Notes: generated by a model from the sequence alone, not told the origin. Positions 35,999 through 44,393 are shown, counted from the first letter of the stretch. The stretch: DNA of 61,091 bases from GCA-2725625 sp964574215 (GCA_964574215.1 CAZNLR010000029.1:1-61091); one strand, 5' to 3'. Translations and numbers: made by a program.

Positions 35999-37033
35999 TT
36001 ATTTGTGTTTTTGTACGATGGCGTTGACCTGTTTGAAAAAGCCGGCGAGCGGTGGTTTGCTGTTGATGAACTTGACACCGACGGCATTGGTGACGCTGGA
36101 GATTTTTGCCTGTTCGGCAGCCGATAATGCGTTGACGGTTCCGCCGCGTTTTTTCCAGCCGGCCAGGACGCCCGCATTGGCTTTGTTGTTCCAATCAACA
36201 ACTTCTTTTTCGACTTCGCGGCCCTCCTTAAGCATCAATTTTTTCTGGGCCGGAGAAAGCTTGTTCCAGAACTTCATGCTGACATAGGTCGGTACGGCAA
36301 AAAAGTTTAAGCTGGACGTCAGGATATGTTTGGCGACCGTGTCCATTTTCAATTTGCCGAACAATACCGGGATTGAACTCACGCCATCGATCAGGTTCTG
36401 TTTGAGACCCGGCACCACTTCGCCCAGCGGCATTGGAACCGGCTTGATGCCGAGCGCTTTCAAGGGCTCGATTTCCAAAGGCGACGCCAGGACACGCATG
36501 CGCAGTCCTTTTAGATCGGCCAATTTGGTGACGTGTTTTTTGGTCAGGAACGCCTGTGAGGCCGTGCATGTCAGGCCTATGGCCGTAATACCTTTCGGCT
36601 CCATCAAGGGCAGCATTAATTTTCTGAATTCATTGTCACCGAACACGCGCCAGCAATGATCAACGTCTTTAAAGAGGCCTGGCACGCTGAGGACTGAGTT
36701 GCGGCGTTCCAAACCGATAAAAAAGGCTGCCGGTGCTACGACTCCTTCGATGGTGCCCAATTGCACGCCTTCAATCATGCGCGGAATTTTACCCAACTGG
36801 CTGGCCGGAAATAGTTTAACGGCAATGTCACCGCCGGTCTTTTTTTCGATGCGCGCTTTAAAGCGTTTCATCCATTCGTGCTGAGTATCGTTGATGGTGG
36901 GTGTGCCGATTTTCATCGTTAGTTTAGCCGCGTCTACGGGATTATCGACTGATCCAGCCAGAACGAACGGCAGGCTTAAAGCTACAGCGGAAGCCGCTAA
37001 TTTTAGCGCACGTGTATGTGGAAATTTTCTCAT
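35999..37033 (-). CDS. dctP: TRAP transporter solute-binding protein, DctP family
   Basis: 344 residues with a signal peptide (LKLAASAVALSLPFVLAGSV). ATG at 37033 follows GGGAG and is preferred to the upstream frame. The DctP fold is visible: KLTMKIGTPTINDTQHEWMKRFKARIEKKTGG, and the segment LADLKGLRMRVLASPLEIEPLKALG with the conserved Arg that binds the substrate carboxylate. The ligand is therefore an organic acid. Encoded after a thiamine-diphosphate decarboxylase and an aldehyde dehydrogenase, so a 2-oxo acid or a precursor of one is the best guess. Confidence 0.93.
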   Translation of the reverse strand: MRKFPHTRALKLAASAVALSLPFVLAGSVDNPVDAAKLTMKIGTPTINDTQHEWMKRFKARIEKKTGGDIAVKLFPASQLGKIPRMIEGVQLGTIEGVVAPAAFFIGLERRNSVLSVPGLFKDVDHCWRVFGDNEFRKLMLPLMEPKGITAIGLTCTASQAFLTKKHVTKLADLKGLRMRVLASPLEIEPLKALGIKPVPMPLGEVVPGLKQNLIDGVSSIPVLFGKLKMDTVAKHILTSSLNFFAVPTYVSMKFWNKLSPAQKKLMLKEGREVEKEVVDWNNKANAGVLAGWKKRGGTVNALSAAEQAKISSVTNAVGVKFINSKPPLAGFFKQVNAIVQKHK

Positions 37034-37107
37034 AATAAACTCCCTAGTTGATATCATTGGTGGCTTGTTTGTTGTTATTCTGGGGCAATAATTGCCGTTT
37101 TTTGTTG

Positions 37108-38595
37108 TCAGCTCAAAACGAACGGATTCGCCATCTTTCCAGTGGCGCTGATCCATACGGTTTTGGTTTGCAAATACTCGTCAATGGCTTCCTTGCCGCT
37201 TTCCCGGCCGATGCCGCTTTGTTTGTAGCCGCCGAACGGCGCCAGAAAACTGACGGCCCGGTAGGTGTTGACCCATACCATACCCGCTTTGATTTTTTCC
37301 GACATGCGGAAAGCGCGTCCGATATCGGTCGTCCAGATACCCGACGCCAGCCCGAACTGAGTGTCATTGGCGATATCGAGGGCGTGATCTTCATCGTCAA
37401 AGGGGATGACGCTAAGGACGGGACCGAAAATTTCTTCTTGGGCGATCCGCATGGCGTTGTCGACTTTGGTAAATATCGTCGGCTCTACAAACCAGCCTTT
37501 CTTCAAAGCCTCATCTTCGGGCACGCCGCCGCCAAAAGCGCATTCGGCGCCTTCGGATTTAGCAATATCAATATAAGAGAGAATTTTCTCCCGCTGTTGG
37601 GTGGTGGTTACAGGGCCGACCTGGGTCGACATCTCCGCCGGATTCCCCATGCGGGCCGTCCCGGCGATGGCGAGCAGTTTGTCCATGACTTCGTCGTGCA
37701 CGCTGCGTTGAACCAGAAGTCTGGAACCGGCGATGCAGGTTTGGCCCGTGGCGGCAAAAATTCCCGCGACGGCGCCGTTGACGGCACTATCAAGGTCGGC
37801 GTCGTCAAAAATAATGTTGGGGGACTTACCGCCCAATTCCAGCGTAACCTTTTTCATGCCTCTGGCCGCTGCCTGATATACGCTTTGACCGGCGACATTG
37901 CCGCCGGTGAAGGCGATTTTCGCTACTTTGGGATGATTGGTGAGGGGTTCGCCTGCATCGGCACCGTACCCGGTAATGGTATTGACAACGCCCGCCGGAA
38001 ACCCGGCCTTCTCGAACAAATCGACAAATTCGAGAGTCGAGGAAGATGTGAATTCCGATGGCTTAATCACCGCCGTATTTCCCGCCGCCAGTGCCGGAGC
38101 GAGCTTCCACGCTAGCAATAACAACGGTGAATTCCACGGCGTCAGCATGGCGACGACGCCCAGCGGCTCTCGACGGGTATAGGTAAACATGTCGGGCTTA
38201 TCGATGGGAATGACACGGCCTTCGATTTTGTCTGCCAGGCCGCCGAAATAGCGGTACCACTCGGGCAAGTATGCCGTCTGTCCGGCCATCTCGGCGATCA
38301 GTTTGCCATTGTCGCGGACTTCCGTCTGGGCGAGACTTTCCGCGTTTTCGGCTATAAGGTCGGCCAGACGCAACATAAGGCGCCCGCGGGCCGATGCCGT
38401 CATGTTGGGCCAATCGCCGGATGAAAAGGCCGCATGGGCGCTTTCGACAGCGCGGTCCACGTCGTCCGCGTTACCGGCCGGGATGAGGCTCCAAACTTCA
38501 CCAGTGTAGGGGTTATGGGATTCGATCCATTCGCCTGAAGCCGGATCAACACGTTCACCGTTAATAAGGTTTTGGTAGCGAACCGGCTTCGACAT
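37108..38595 (-). CDS. NAD(P)-dependent aldehyde dehydrogenase
   Basis: 495 residues, full-length aldehyde dehydrogenase. KVTLELGGKSPNIIF carries the catalytic Glu, and AATGQTCIAGSR the catalytic Cys; TPWNSPLLLLAWKLAPALAAGN is the coenzyme-binding part. It oxidises an aldehyde to the acid. The gene directly after the two-subunit decarboxylase suggests that its substrate is the aldehyde released by decarboxylation of a 2-oxo acid. Confidence 0.94.
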   Translation of the reverse strand: MSKPVRYQNLINGERVDPASGEWIESHNPYTGEVWSLIPAGNADDVDRAVESAHAAFSSGDWPNMTASARGRLMLRLADLIAENAESLAQTEVRDNGKLIAEMAGQTAYLPEWYRYFGGLADKIEGRVIPIDKPDMFTYTRREPLGVVAMLTPWNSPLLLLAWKLAPALAAGNTAVIKPSEFTSSSTLEFVDLFEKAGFPAGVVNTITGYGADAGEPLTNHPKVAKIAFTGGNVAGQSVYQAAARGMKKVTLELGGKSPNIIFDDADLDSAVNGAVAGIFAATGQTCIAGSRLLVQRSVHDEVMDKLLAIAGTARMGNPAEMSTQVGPVTTTQQREKILSYIDIAKSEGAECAFGGGVPEDEALKKGWFVEPTIFTKVDNAMRIAQEEIFGPVLSVIPFDDEDHALDIANDTQFGLASGIWTTDIGRAFRMSEKIKAGMVWVNTYRAVSFLAPFGGYKQSGIGRESGKEAIDEYLQTKTVWISATGKMANPFVLS

Positions 38596-38614
38596 GTATC
38601 ATTCCCTCTTTGAT

Positions 38615-39211
38615 CTAGATGGTGGAAAACCCCAAGGCTGCTCTAAAACGGTTTTTTAAATGGACGTTGTCCCTGGGCGGAATGGTGCGTACCAGATTTT
38701 CTGCTTTGATCATAACCTGTGCGAAGCGTAAACCGGAATCTGTTGCCTGCAATTGGGGTCGAAGGCTACTGACTCCATCCATGTCTTCGATTTTTTCAAC
38801 GGTTCCAAATTGGCAAGCACGAGCAATGCCGGCTAAATCTATACCGTACGAGCTATGAGCCTTTTGCATTCCCGTTTCACCAAAATGACCGTTATCCAGA
38901 ACGACGATACTCAAATTATTCGGCTGTTTAGCGCCGATGGTCGAGAGCGCACCCAATCCCATATACATTTCGCCGTCGCCCGTGATCACCACGACTGGCC
39001 GGTCCGGCTGAGCCAGGGCTAGACCCAGACCGACCGTCGCGGCGCTTCCCATCGCTCCCCAAAGACAGAAATTGGTATCAACGTCGCCTGCCGCCGTGGC
39101 ATCGTAGCTCGGCGATCCCAAACCGGTCACCAAAAGCAAATCTCCCCGGTCTTTCAGCAGTTCGGCGACGACGGCGCGGCGGTCCAGATTTCCGATCGAT
39201 TCAATGCTCAT
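38615..39211 (-). CDS. Thiamine-diphosphate decarboxylase, C-terminal (beta) subunit
   Basis: 198 residues. GDGEMYMGLGALSTIGAKQPNNLSIVVLDN is the thiamine-diphosphate/Mg motif (GDG to N over about 30 residues; quoted parts GDGEMYMGLG and IVVLDN). The protein corresponds to the second half of enzymes such as sulfopyruvate or phosphonopyruvate decarboxylase, whose two domains are often separate chains. ATG at 39211 overlaps the stop of the alpha-subunit gene as ATGA, so equal expression is expected. No acetolactate-synthase FAD domain is present. Confidence 0.85.
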   Translation of the reverse strand: MSIESIGNLDRRAVVAELLKDRGDLLLVTGLGSPSYDATAAGDVDTNFCLWGAMGSAATVGLGLALAQPDRPVVVITGDGEMYMGLGALSTIGAKQPNNLSIVVLDNGHFGETGMQKAHSSYGIDLAGIARACQFGTVEKIEDMDGVSSLRPQLQATDSGLRFAQVMIKAENLVRTIPPRDNVHLKNRFRAALGFSTI

Positions 39212-39759
39212 TTTGACCACTCTTTCCGGCCGATCATGCGTTGGGAAATTAAAATCGCCATCGCTTCGTCGCCATTGAAAACCATATCGGTGGCGGCGGA
39301 CAGCACTTCTGAGATTTCATCCGGTTGGTCCACATAACGGGTCATGACACCCATCATTTCTAGAGACGGAGCGGTCGCATTGGCCATGGCATTTTGCCAA
39401 GGATTGAACTCTGCCCAATCGCCCCGCATGGTGACCAGGGTCAAAAATGGAAAACGGCAATTTTTGACCAGCGATAGGGTATTTATGCAATTACCAACCC
39501 CGCTGGATTGCATTAGCAAAACACCACGTTCGCCACCGAGCCACGCGCCGGCAAGTACACCTATGCCTTCTTCTTCCGTTGTCAAAACGGTTACTTCCAT
39601 TCTGGGATCGTCGTGCGCCCGTTCGATCAGTTGGGCATGACCGGTGTCGGGCACGTAGGCGACATGCTTTACCTCTGCGGCTATCAAGGCTTCAAACACC
39701 TGGTCCGGCCAAGACTCATGGTTGAAATCATGGCTAGAGGCTTGTTCATTCTTCAGCAT
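39208..39759 (-). CDS. Thiamine-diphosphate decarboxylase, N-terminal (alpha) subunit
   Basis: 183 residues from ATG at 39759 (GGAGAAG upstream). It resembles ComD-type N-terminal Pyr domains: AEVKHVAYVPDTGHAQLIERA, LTTEEEGIGVLAGAWLGG with the Glu that activates the cofactor, and GVLLMQSSGVGNCINTLSLV. Together with the beta chain it makes a heteromeric 2-oxo-acid decarboxylase giving an aldehyde and CO2. Candidate substrates by analogy are sulfopyruvate, phosphonopyruvate or an aryl 2-oxo acid. It is the first gene of the operon that continues to the TRAP transporter and it follows promoter box B. Confidence 0.85.
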   Translation of the reverse strand: MLKNEQASSHDFNHESWPDQVFEALIAAEVKHVAYVPDTGHAQLIERAHDDPRMEVTVLTTEEEGIGVLAGAWLGGERGVLLMQSSGVGNCINTLSLVKNCRFPFLTLVTMRGDWAEFNPWQNAMANATAPSLEMMGVMTRYVDQPDEISEVLSAATDMVFNGDEAMAILISQRMIGRKEWSK

Positions 39760-39838
39760 TAAAGGACTTCTCCCGCAGTAAAATTCGGGCAATTTTCTTA
39801 AACCCAAATTTGTTAATTCTAATAAGAGCTTGCCTCGT

Positions 39839-39887
39839 CCTATTCTTCAAATACAATTCGTTTAAAAGAGATATGCCATATCGGTAA
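39839..39887 (-). promoter_or_regulatory. Conserved catabolic promoter box, copy B
   Basis: On the minus strand this reads toward the decarboxylase/TRAP operon and differs from copy A in only five of 49 bases. It ends 79 bases before the ATG at 39759; its other end is 30 bases from the LysR start at 39918. That placement, in the divergent space between a LysR gene and its likely target operon, is where a LysR regulator normally binds. Confidence 0.78.
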
Positions 39888-39917
39888 CAGGCAATATGTT
39901 TGAGAAAGGGTTGAAAA

Positions 39918-40832
39918 TTGAATCTCAGGCAACTTAGGACTTTGGTTCATATTGGAGAACTGGGAAGTCTAAGCAAAGCTGCGGACCGGCTTCATGTCGC
40001 CCAACCGGCACTAAGCAGACAAATCAGAGCTCTTGAGGAGGAACTGGGGACGGCGCTTTTTACCCGCCATGGCCGGGGAATGGTGTTAACCCAAACTGGC
40101 GAGCTTCTCCGTGAACGTGCGACCAATATACTCCGGCAGGTCGAGGAAGCCCGCGCCGATGCTATCTCGTCGACCGGCTGGGTGCGTGGAAATGTCGTCA
40201 TCGGGATGCCGCCGACCGTCGCAGATATTTTAGCGGGGCGTCTCGCCAAGGATATGGTTGATCTATATCCGGATGTTCATGTCCGCTTTACGGCGGGATT
40301 TACCAGCCATTTGATCGACTGGTTGCAACGGGGAACAATTGATATTGCTATTTTGTACGATCCAAAGACACCCGGAAATCTGCGCATTCAGCCGCTCTTG
40401 CTGGAGGAATTGTTTTTGGTTTCTCCGGCTTCCGCCAAGTTATCGCAGAAAAATGCAGTGCCCTTTAGCAGGTTATCTGAAGAAAAAATGATGCAGCCGC
40501 ACAGCTTGAGAGAGTTAATCGAGCGCCAAGCTCAAAAAGCGGATTGCGAACTTGAAGTTGTTATGGAGGCAGATGCCCTTGGGGTTTTAAAGGATTTTGT
40601 TAAACTGGGCCTGGGCAGTACAATTTTACCGTTGCCCGCCGTCCACAATGAAATTGAGGAAGGAGAACTTTGCGCGGCACCCATCAAAGACCCGCCGTTA
40701 TCCCGCCGCCTGATTCTAGCGACGCCCACTGACCGCGCTATCTCCAATGCCGTGCTAAGAATATCCGATATCATCCAGGAAGAAGTCGCGGATATGGTCG
40801 ATACCAACGTTTGGGTCGGCGAACCCCTCTAA
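39918..40832 (+). CDS. LysR-family transcriptional regulator
   Basis: 304 residues from a TTG at 39918. The winged-helix motif is LGSLSKAADRLHVAQPALSRQIRALEEELG, with the effector domain from about residue 90 (VRGNVVIGMPPTVADILAGRLA). It is divergent from the decarboxylase/aldehyde-dehydrogenase/TRAP operon with promoter box B between, so it is the likely regulator of that operon and, through the other copies of the box, of the 27031 operon and the 42928 alcohol dehydrogenase. The co-inducer is unknown. Its stop overlaps the stop of the next gene, convergent, by four bases. Confidence 0.92.
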   Translation: MNLRQLRTLVHIGELGSLSKAADRLHVAQPALSRQIRALEEELGTALFTRHGRGMVLTQTGELLRERATNILRQVEEARADAISSTGWVRGNVVIGMPPTVADILAGRLAKDMVDLYPDVHVRFTAGFTSHLIDWLQRGTIDIAILYDPKTPGNLRIQPLLLEELFLVSPASAKLSQKNAVPFSRLSEEKMMQPHSLRELIERQAQKADCELEVVMEADALGVLKDFVKLGLGSTILPLPAVHNEIEEGELCAAPIKDPPLSRRLILATPTDRAISNAVLRISDIIQEEVADMVDTNVWVGEPL

Positions 40833-41794
40833 TCGGGCTCGTCTCCACTTGGCACGACACCCAAATCCTTGAGAGCTTGAGCGACAAAATTTTCCGCGAT
40901 GACGTCACTCCGCGATATTTTCGGCAATTCGAGGTTGAGTTCGTAGAACAATTCCATCTGGCTTTGCCAGTGCCCGTTGGTGAGTTCCCCATTGACCGCG
41001 AAGCCCCCGGAACTTTTTTCCTTTTGCCAAATCTCGTGGATTTCCTCATCGGCAACCTGGACCGATACATGATGGTCATAGACTTTGCGGAAATTTTCAT
41101 AGTCGTCATTTAAGGCGCGCGATGCCTGGATCATGCCTCGCGTCAAGCGTTGAAGCTCCTCTGGGTGCGCTTCTTCGTAGGTTTCAGTGGTAGCAAGGAC
41201 GCCATGAGGCTGAACCGGAACAAGTTCCTTCAAGTCGGCAAAGCCGAGCAAAGTATGGAGATTGTTATCGATATCTGCATTCAGCGATGTGGCCTCCTCG
41301 ACGCGTATGAGTGATACATCAATTGAGTCCGCCAGCAGACGATCAATTCTTTCAGGTGGCGGACCAACGGCTTGCCAATCGATTTCGTCTTCACCGATTT
41401 TCAAAGCGCGAACCACCAGCCTTGCCATGTGGTGGCTTAACGCGCCGAAACCATCAAGCGCCCATGACACGCCCTTTAACTGATCAAGGGAGGTAATGCG
41501 ATCCTGGGTAACTAGATTTTGTGCCAGGGCCCTCGCCATGGATACGATGATGCGGACCGGACTACCTTCTGACCGAAAGCGCAACACGGGACCCAATCCG
41601 CCGTACGAAACATCGACAGCATCATCCAAAACCGCCTGCATGGCAGCGACCCCCCCGTGCACGGGAGTCCAGGTTACATCCAGTCCTTCCTCTTCCCAGC
41701 ACCCAAGGTGCGTGGCGGCGGCGCAGGCCAGGTCGTCAACACCGAAAGTAGGTCCGGATCCTGCTGCTAGGCGTATCGGTAATGATGCTGTCAT
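40829..41794 (-). CDS. NMT1/SsuA-like binding-fold protein without signal peptide
   Basis: 321 residues. The fold is that of NMT1/aliphatic-sulfonate binding proteins: LGCWEEEGLDVTWTPVHGGVAAMQAVLDDAVDVSYGGLGP, then LDQLKGVSWALDGFGALSHHMARLV. The N-terminus (TASLPIRLAAGSGPTFG) has no signal peptide and no ABC permease or ATPase is near. A cytosolic member of this fold could be an enzyme, as 4,5-dihydroxyphthalate decarboxylase is, rather than a transporter part. It lies 18 bases behind the alcohol dehydrogenase gene in a two-gene operon preceded by promoter box C. Confidence 0.75.
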   Translation of the reverse strand: MTASLPIRLAAGSGPTFGVDDLACAAATHLGCWEEEGLDVTWTPVHGGVAAMQAVLDDAVDVSYGGLGPVLRFRSEGSPVRIIVSMARALAQNLVTQDRITSLDQLKGVSWALDGFGALSHHMARLVVRALKIGEDEIDWQAVGPPPERIDRLLADSIDVSLIRVEEATSLNADIDNNLHTLLGFADLKELVPVQPHGVLATTETYEEAHPEELQRLTRGMIQASRALNDDYENFRKVYDHHVSVQVADEEIHEIWQKEKSSGGFAVNGELTNGHWQSQMELFYELNLELPKISRSDVIAENFVAQALKDLGVVPSGDEPD

Positions 41795-41812
41795 ATTTTC
41801 TACCCCGTTTTC

Positions 41813-42928
41813 TTATGGTGCAATTGTCGTATCCAGATAAATGTGGACCGGATCTCCACCGTCATCGATTTCCCGACCCAAAACGCGAACCGCTTTTTCC
41901 GCTTCGCCAATCGGGTAGGAATGGGTGCAAAGAACCTTCAATTCCTGCCAATGGCTTTTGAGAATTTCCACGGCTTTGGCCGTGTCGGACCAATCTGAGG
42001 ACAGTACACCCAGCATGGATATTTCATTGAAAATCAATTTGTCGGTATAGAAATCATTTAAGGCGTTGTGAGTTTTGACGCCGGCGACAACAAAAGTGCC
42101 GCCTTTTCTAATCATCTCGATGCCCTGCACAATTGGCTCGGTGGCGCCTGCCGAAACGTCCAATACCACGTCTACCTTGCGGCCGTCCGTTAATTCGATA
42201 ACCCGTTCAACCGGATCTTCTTTTTCGACATTGATGGTTGCTGTGGCGCCGAACTGCCGCGCTAATTTCAATCTATTTTCGTCCGCGTTGGTACCGGTGA
42301 CGATTATGTCCTCGGCGCCCAATTCACGCGCTACGACGACGCTTAGCAATCCTCGTTGACCCGGCCCTTCGATGACGATGGATTGCCCCTTTTTTAAGTT
42401 CGGTTTTGCGGCCGCCCAGCGGACAGCGTTGGAAAGCGGATTGAACAGACTCATGGCGTCGGTGGGGATATCGTTCGGTACTTTGTGAAGCCGGGATTTG
42501 GGATGAAGATACAGGTGCGACGCGTATCCGCCCCATAGATGCGGGACGCGGTCGAACCCCAAGCGGATACCGTAGCCCATATTTTCGTCGCAAAAGATAG
42601 GGCGATCATCCTGGCAGGGGACACAATCGCCGCAGGGTATTGACGTTTCGACGATCACCCGGTCGCCCTCTTTTACGCCCCACCGCTTGGCGGCGTTTTC
42701 GCCGACCTTTTCGATCCAGCCCAGGATTTCGTGACCGGGCGTCATCGGCAGTTGGCCATAGACCGTACCGGCAAAATGACCGTCAAACTGTTCGTAGTCA
42801 GTGCCGCAGAGTCCCGCTGCTTCCATACGGAGGAGACCTTCTTCCTGCCCAATTTCGGGAATATCTACATCGCGGTAATCGAAGTGCCGTTCTTTGTCCA
42901 GGACCGCAGCATATGCTTTTTCAGTCAT
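41813..42928 (-). CDS. Zinc-dependent alcohol dehydrogenase (MDR family)
   Basis: 371 residues. Catalytic zinc Cys in AAGLCGTDYEQF, His-Glu in TPGHEILGWIEKVG, structural zinc Cys in PCGDCVPCQDDRPIFC, and a dinucleotide fold at IVIEGPGQRGLLSVVVARELG, in which the usual GxGxxG reads GPGQRG. It oxidises or reduces an alcohol/aldehyde or polyol with NAD(P). First gene of the unit with the binding-fold protein; promoter box C ends 55 bases upstream. Confidence 0.92.
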   Translation of the reverse strand: MTEKAYAAVLDKERHFDYRDVDIPEIGQEEGLLRMEAAGLCGTDYEQFDGHFAGTVYGQLPMTPGHEILGWIEKVGENAAKRWGVKEGDRVIVETSIPCGDCVPCQDDRPIFCDENMGYGIRLGFDRVPHLWGGYASHLYLHPKSRLHKVPNDIPTDAMSLFNPLSNAVRWAAAKPNLKKGQSIVIEGPGQRGLLSVVVARELGAEDIIVTGTNADENRLKLARQFGATATINVEKEDPVERVIELTDGRKVDVVLDVSAGATEPIVQGIEMIRKGGTFVVAGVKTHNALNDFYTDKLIFNEISMLGVLSSDWSDTAKAVEILKSHWQELKVLCTHSYPIGEAEKAVRVLGREIDDGGDPVHIYLDTTIAP

Positions 42929-42983
42929 TCTCTTTGTTCTCCATGAACCCTAAAGCTTTGATAGTAGACCGCTCCGCAACACG

Positions 42984-43015
42984 TACTTCAATTACATTTC
43001 AGACAATTGAGATAT
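42984..43015 (-). promoter_or_regulatory. Conserved catabolic promoter box, copy C (core only)
   Basis: Read on the minus strand, the 32-bp core matches copy A at 26 positions with identical spacing: ATATCTC at one end and TGTAATTGAAGTA at the other. It ends 55 bases before the alcohol dehydrogenase ATG, close to the 50 bases seen for the same point in copy A. Confidence 0.6.
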
Positions 43016-43060
43016 AGCAGATTTGAAATAACATTGTTTACCCCGGTCATATAAAACATT

Positions 43061-43136
43061 TGGCTATCCAAATGAGGGGATCAATTAACAAATCGGCATA
43101 CTTGATTGATCCAAACAATATTTGAAAGAATAGCCA
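43061..43136. repeat. Nested inverted repeat upstream of the cupin gene
   Basis: Three complementary blocks are nested: TGGCTAT (43061) with ATAGCCA (43130), CAAAT (43069) with ATTTG (43120), and GGATCAAT (43078) with ATTGATCC (43105), around a 19-base centre. In RNA this would fold into a long interrupted hairpin in the leader of the cupin gene at 43197; in DNA it could be a pair of regulator sites. No T run follows. Confidence 0.5.
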
Positions 43137-43196
43137 TACGGCGGTATTGATAGCGCCAAGAAAGAATTATTACCTGGATTTTAGGGAGAAATTGAA

Positions 43197-43577
43197 ATGC
43201 CAAATCCAAAAGTACATGATGAATTTCACACCATTGACCTGTCGACTGGATGGGAGGTGCCGGAAGGTTATCCGGAAGGTATGAAGCAGAAAATCCTGGC
43301 CGGATCCCTGGACGAGGAAAATGGGACCGGAAACAGAACGCGTTTGCTGAAGATCGATGCCGGAACATTTACCACCGAACCTTTTGTCCATGAATATTGG
43401 GAAGAGGTTTATATGTTGAGCGGGGACTTGACCGTCGGCAACGATGAAAACGGAGAAGGCGGAGAATCCTTTCCGGCAAATACCTATGCCTGCCGGCCGC
43501 CGGGAGCACCGCACGGCCCGTTTAAATCAGAAGGCGGATGTATGATTTACGAAATTCACTATTTCGAAGAAAAATAA
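43197..43577 (+). CDS. Cupin-domain protein
   Basis: 126 residues. One cupin barrel: TTEPFVHEYWEEVYMLSGDLTVG, with His and Glu of motif 1, and NTYACRPPGAPHGPFKSEGG, with the His of motif 2. It is similar in form to ring-cleavage-type or ChrR-type small cupins. GGGAG stands ahead of ATG, and a terminator follows the stop, so it forms its own unit. Role unknown; its place among catabolic genes suggests work on a pathway intermediate. Confidence 0.82.
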   Translation: MPNPKVHDEFHTIDLSTGWEVPEGYPEGMKQKILAGSLDEENGTGNRTRLLKIDAGTFTTEPFVHEYWEEVYMLSGDLTVGNDENGEGGESFPANTYACRPPGAPHGPFKSEGGCMIYEIHYFEEK

Positions 43578-43592
43578 CGTCGAAATGCGATG

Positions 43593-43627
43593 AGGGGATC
43601 GTAGGTAAATCTTCGATCCCCTTTTTT
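43593..43627 (+). terminator. Rho-independent terminator after the cupin gene
   Basis: AGGGGATCG (43593-43601) and CGATCCCCT (43614-43622) pair fully around a 12-base loop and are followed by TTTTTT. It closes the cupin unit and, by its symmetry, can also serve the convergent cysteine-hydrolase gene. Confidence 0.9.
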
Positions 43628-43638
43628 GCGGTCAATTT

Positions 43639-44388
43639 CTAAGCCGGAGCGCCGCTGGGCATATTGAAGTTCATCTCCGGTAACTTCTTCATGTATTCGA
43701 CTACCTCGTCGGTGCCGACAACATCGGCATACTTCGCATTCATGTCACACAAATTGATGGCGTGGGACGCCTGTGACCGATCGAAACAAGCATCTTCGGC
43801 CACAGTAACGCGTAGGTTCAGACTAAAAGCATCCAATACCGTAGCCCGTACGCATCCCGACGTCGTCGTTCCGGCAATGATCAGTGAATCGGCGCCAAGG
43901 TCATTGATAAAACCCATCATATTGGTGCCGTAAAAAACGCTGGGCTTCAATTTGTAGATGATTATGTCCTGCGGTTCCGGGGCGATTTCGTCGATGATGT
44001 CATTGCCTTCCCGGTTGCTGTTTCGCGTATCTGGCGGGGAAGCGTCCTCCGATGATCGCGTATTTTTCCAGGCCCAGCCGCCGCGGTCCCAGCTGTCACT
44101 GCGCTGATGGCCGGTAGAATAGATAACCGGAAGCCTTTTGTTCCGGGCGGTGGCGATCAATTCCTGAATGTATGGGATCGCGTCCCACGCTTCTTCACCG
44201 CATGAATTTCGGTAGCGTTTGATGGAATCAAGTATGGGTTCCCGTTTGTCACCGCAAAAATTATAATTGACGTCAATAATTAGAAGCGCAGGTCTGCTGC
44301 CGAACCCGGCCCGTGCTCCATAACCCGATGTGGCGAAAACCTCTTTGTCGCGATCGGTGAGAAATTGATCCCATATGCGGTTGGCCAT
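43639..44388 (-). CDS. Isochorismatase-like cysteine hydrolase
   Basis: 249 residues. The triad of the family is visible: Asp in ALLIIDVNYNF, Lys in IIYKLKPSVF and Cys in IIAGTTTSGCVRATVLDAF. The group includes N-carbamoylsarcosine amidase, maleamate amidase and ureidoacrylate hydrolase, so an amide or carbamoyl bond is the likely target. In catabolism of N-heterocycles such an enzyme removes ammonia after ring opening, which would suit this block. Five bases separate it from the next gene upstream. Confidence 0.9.
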   Translation of the reverse strand: MANRIWDQFLTDRDKEVFATSGYGARAGFGSRPALLIIDVNYNFCGDKREPILDSIKRYRNSCGEEAWDAIPYIQELIATARNKRLPVIYSTGHQRSDSWDRGGWAWKNTRSSEDASPPDTRNSNREGNDIIDEIAPEPQDIIIYKLKPSVFYGTNMMGFINDLGADSLIIAGTTTSGCVRATVLDAFSLNLRVTVAEDACFDRSQASHAINLCDMNAKYADVVGTDEVVEYMKKLPEMNFNMPSGAPA

Positions 44389-44393
44389 ATTAT

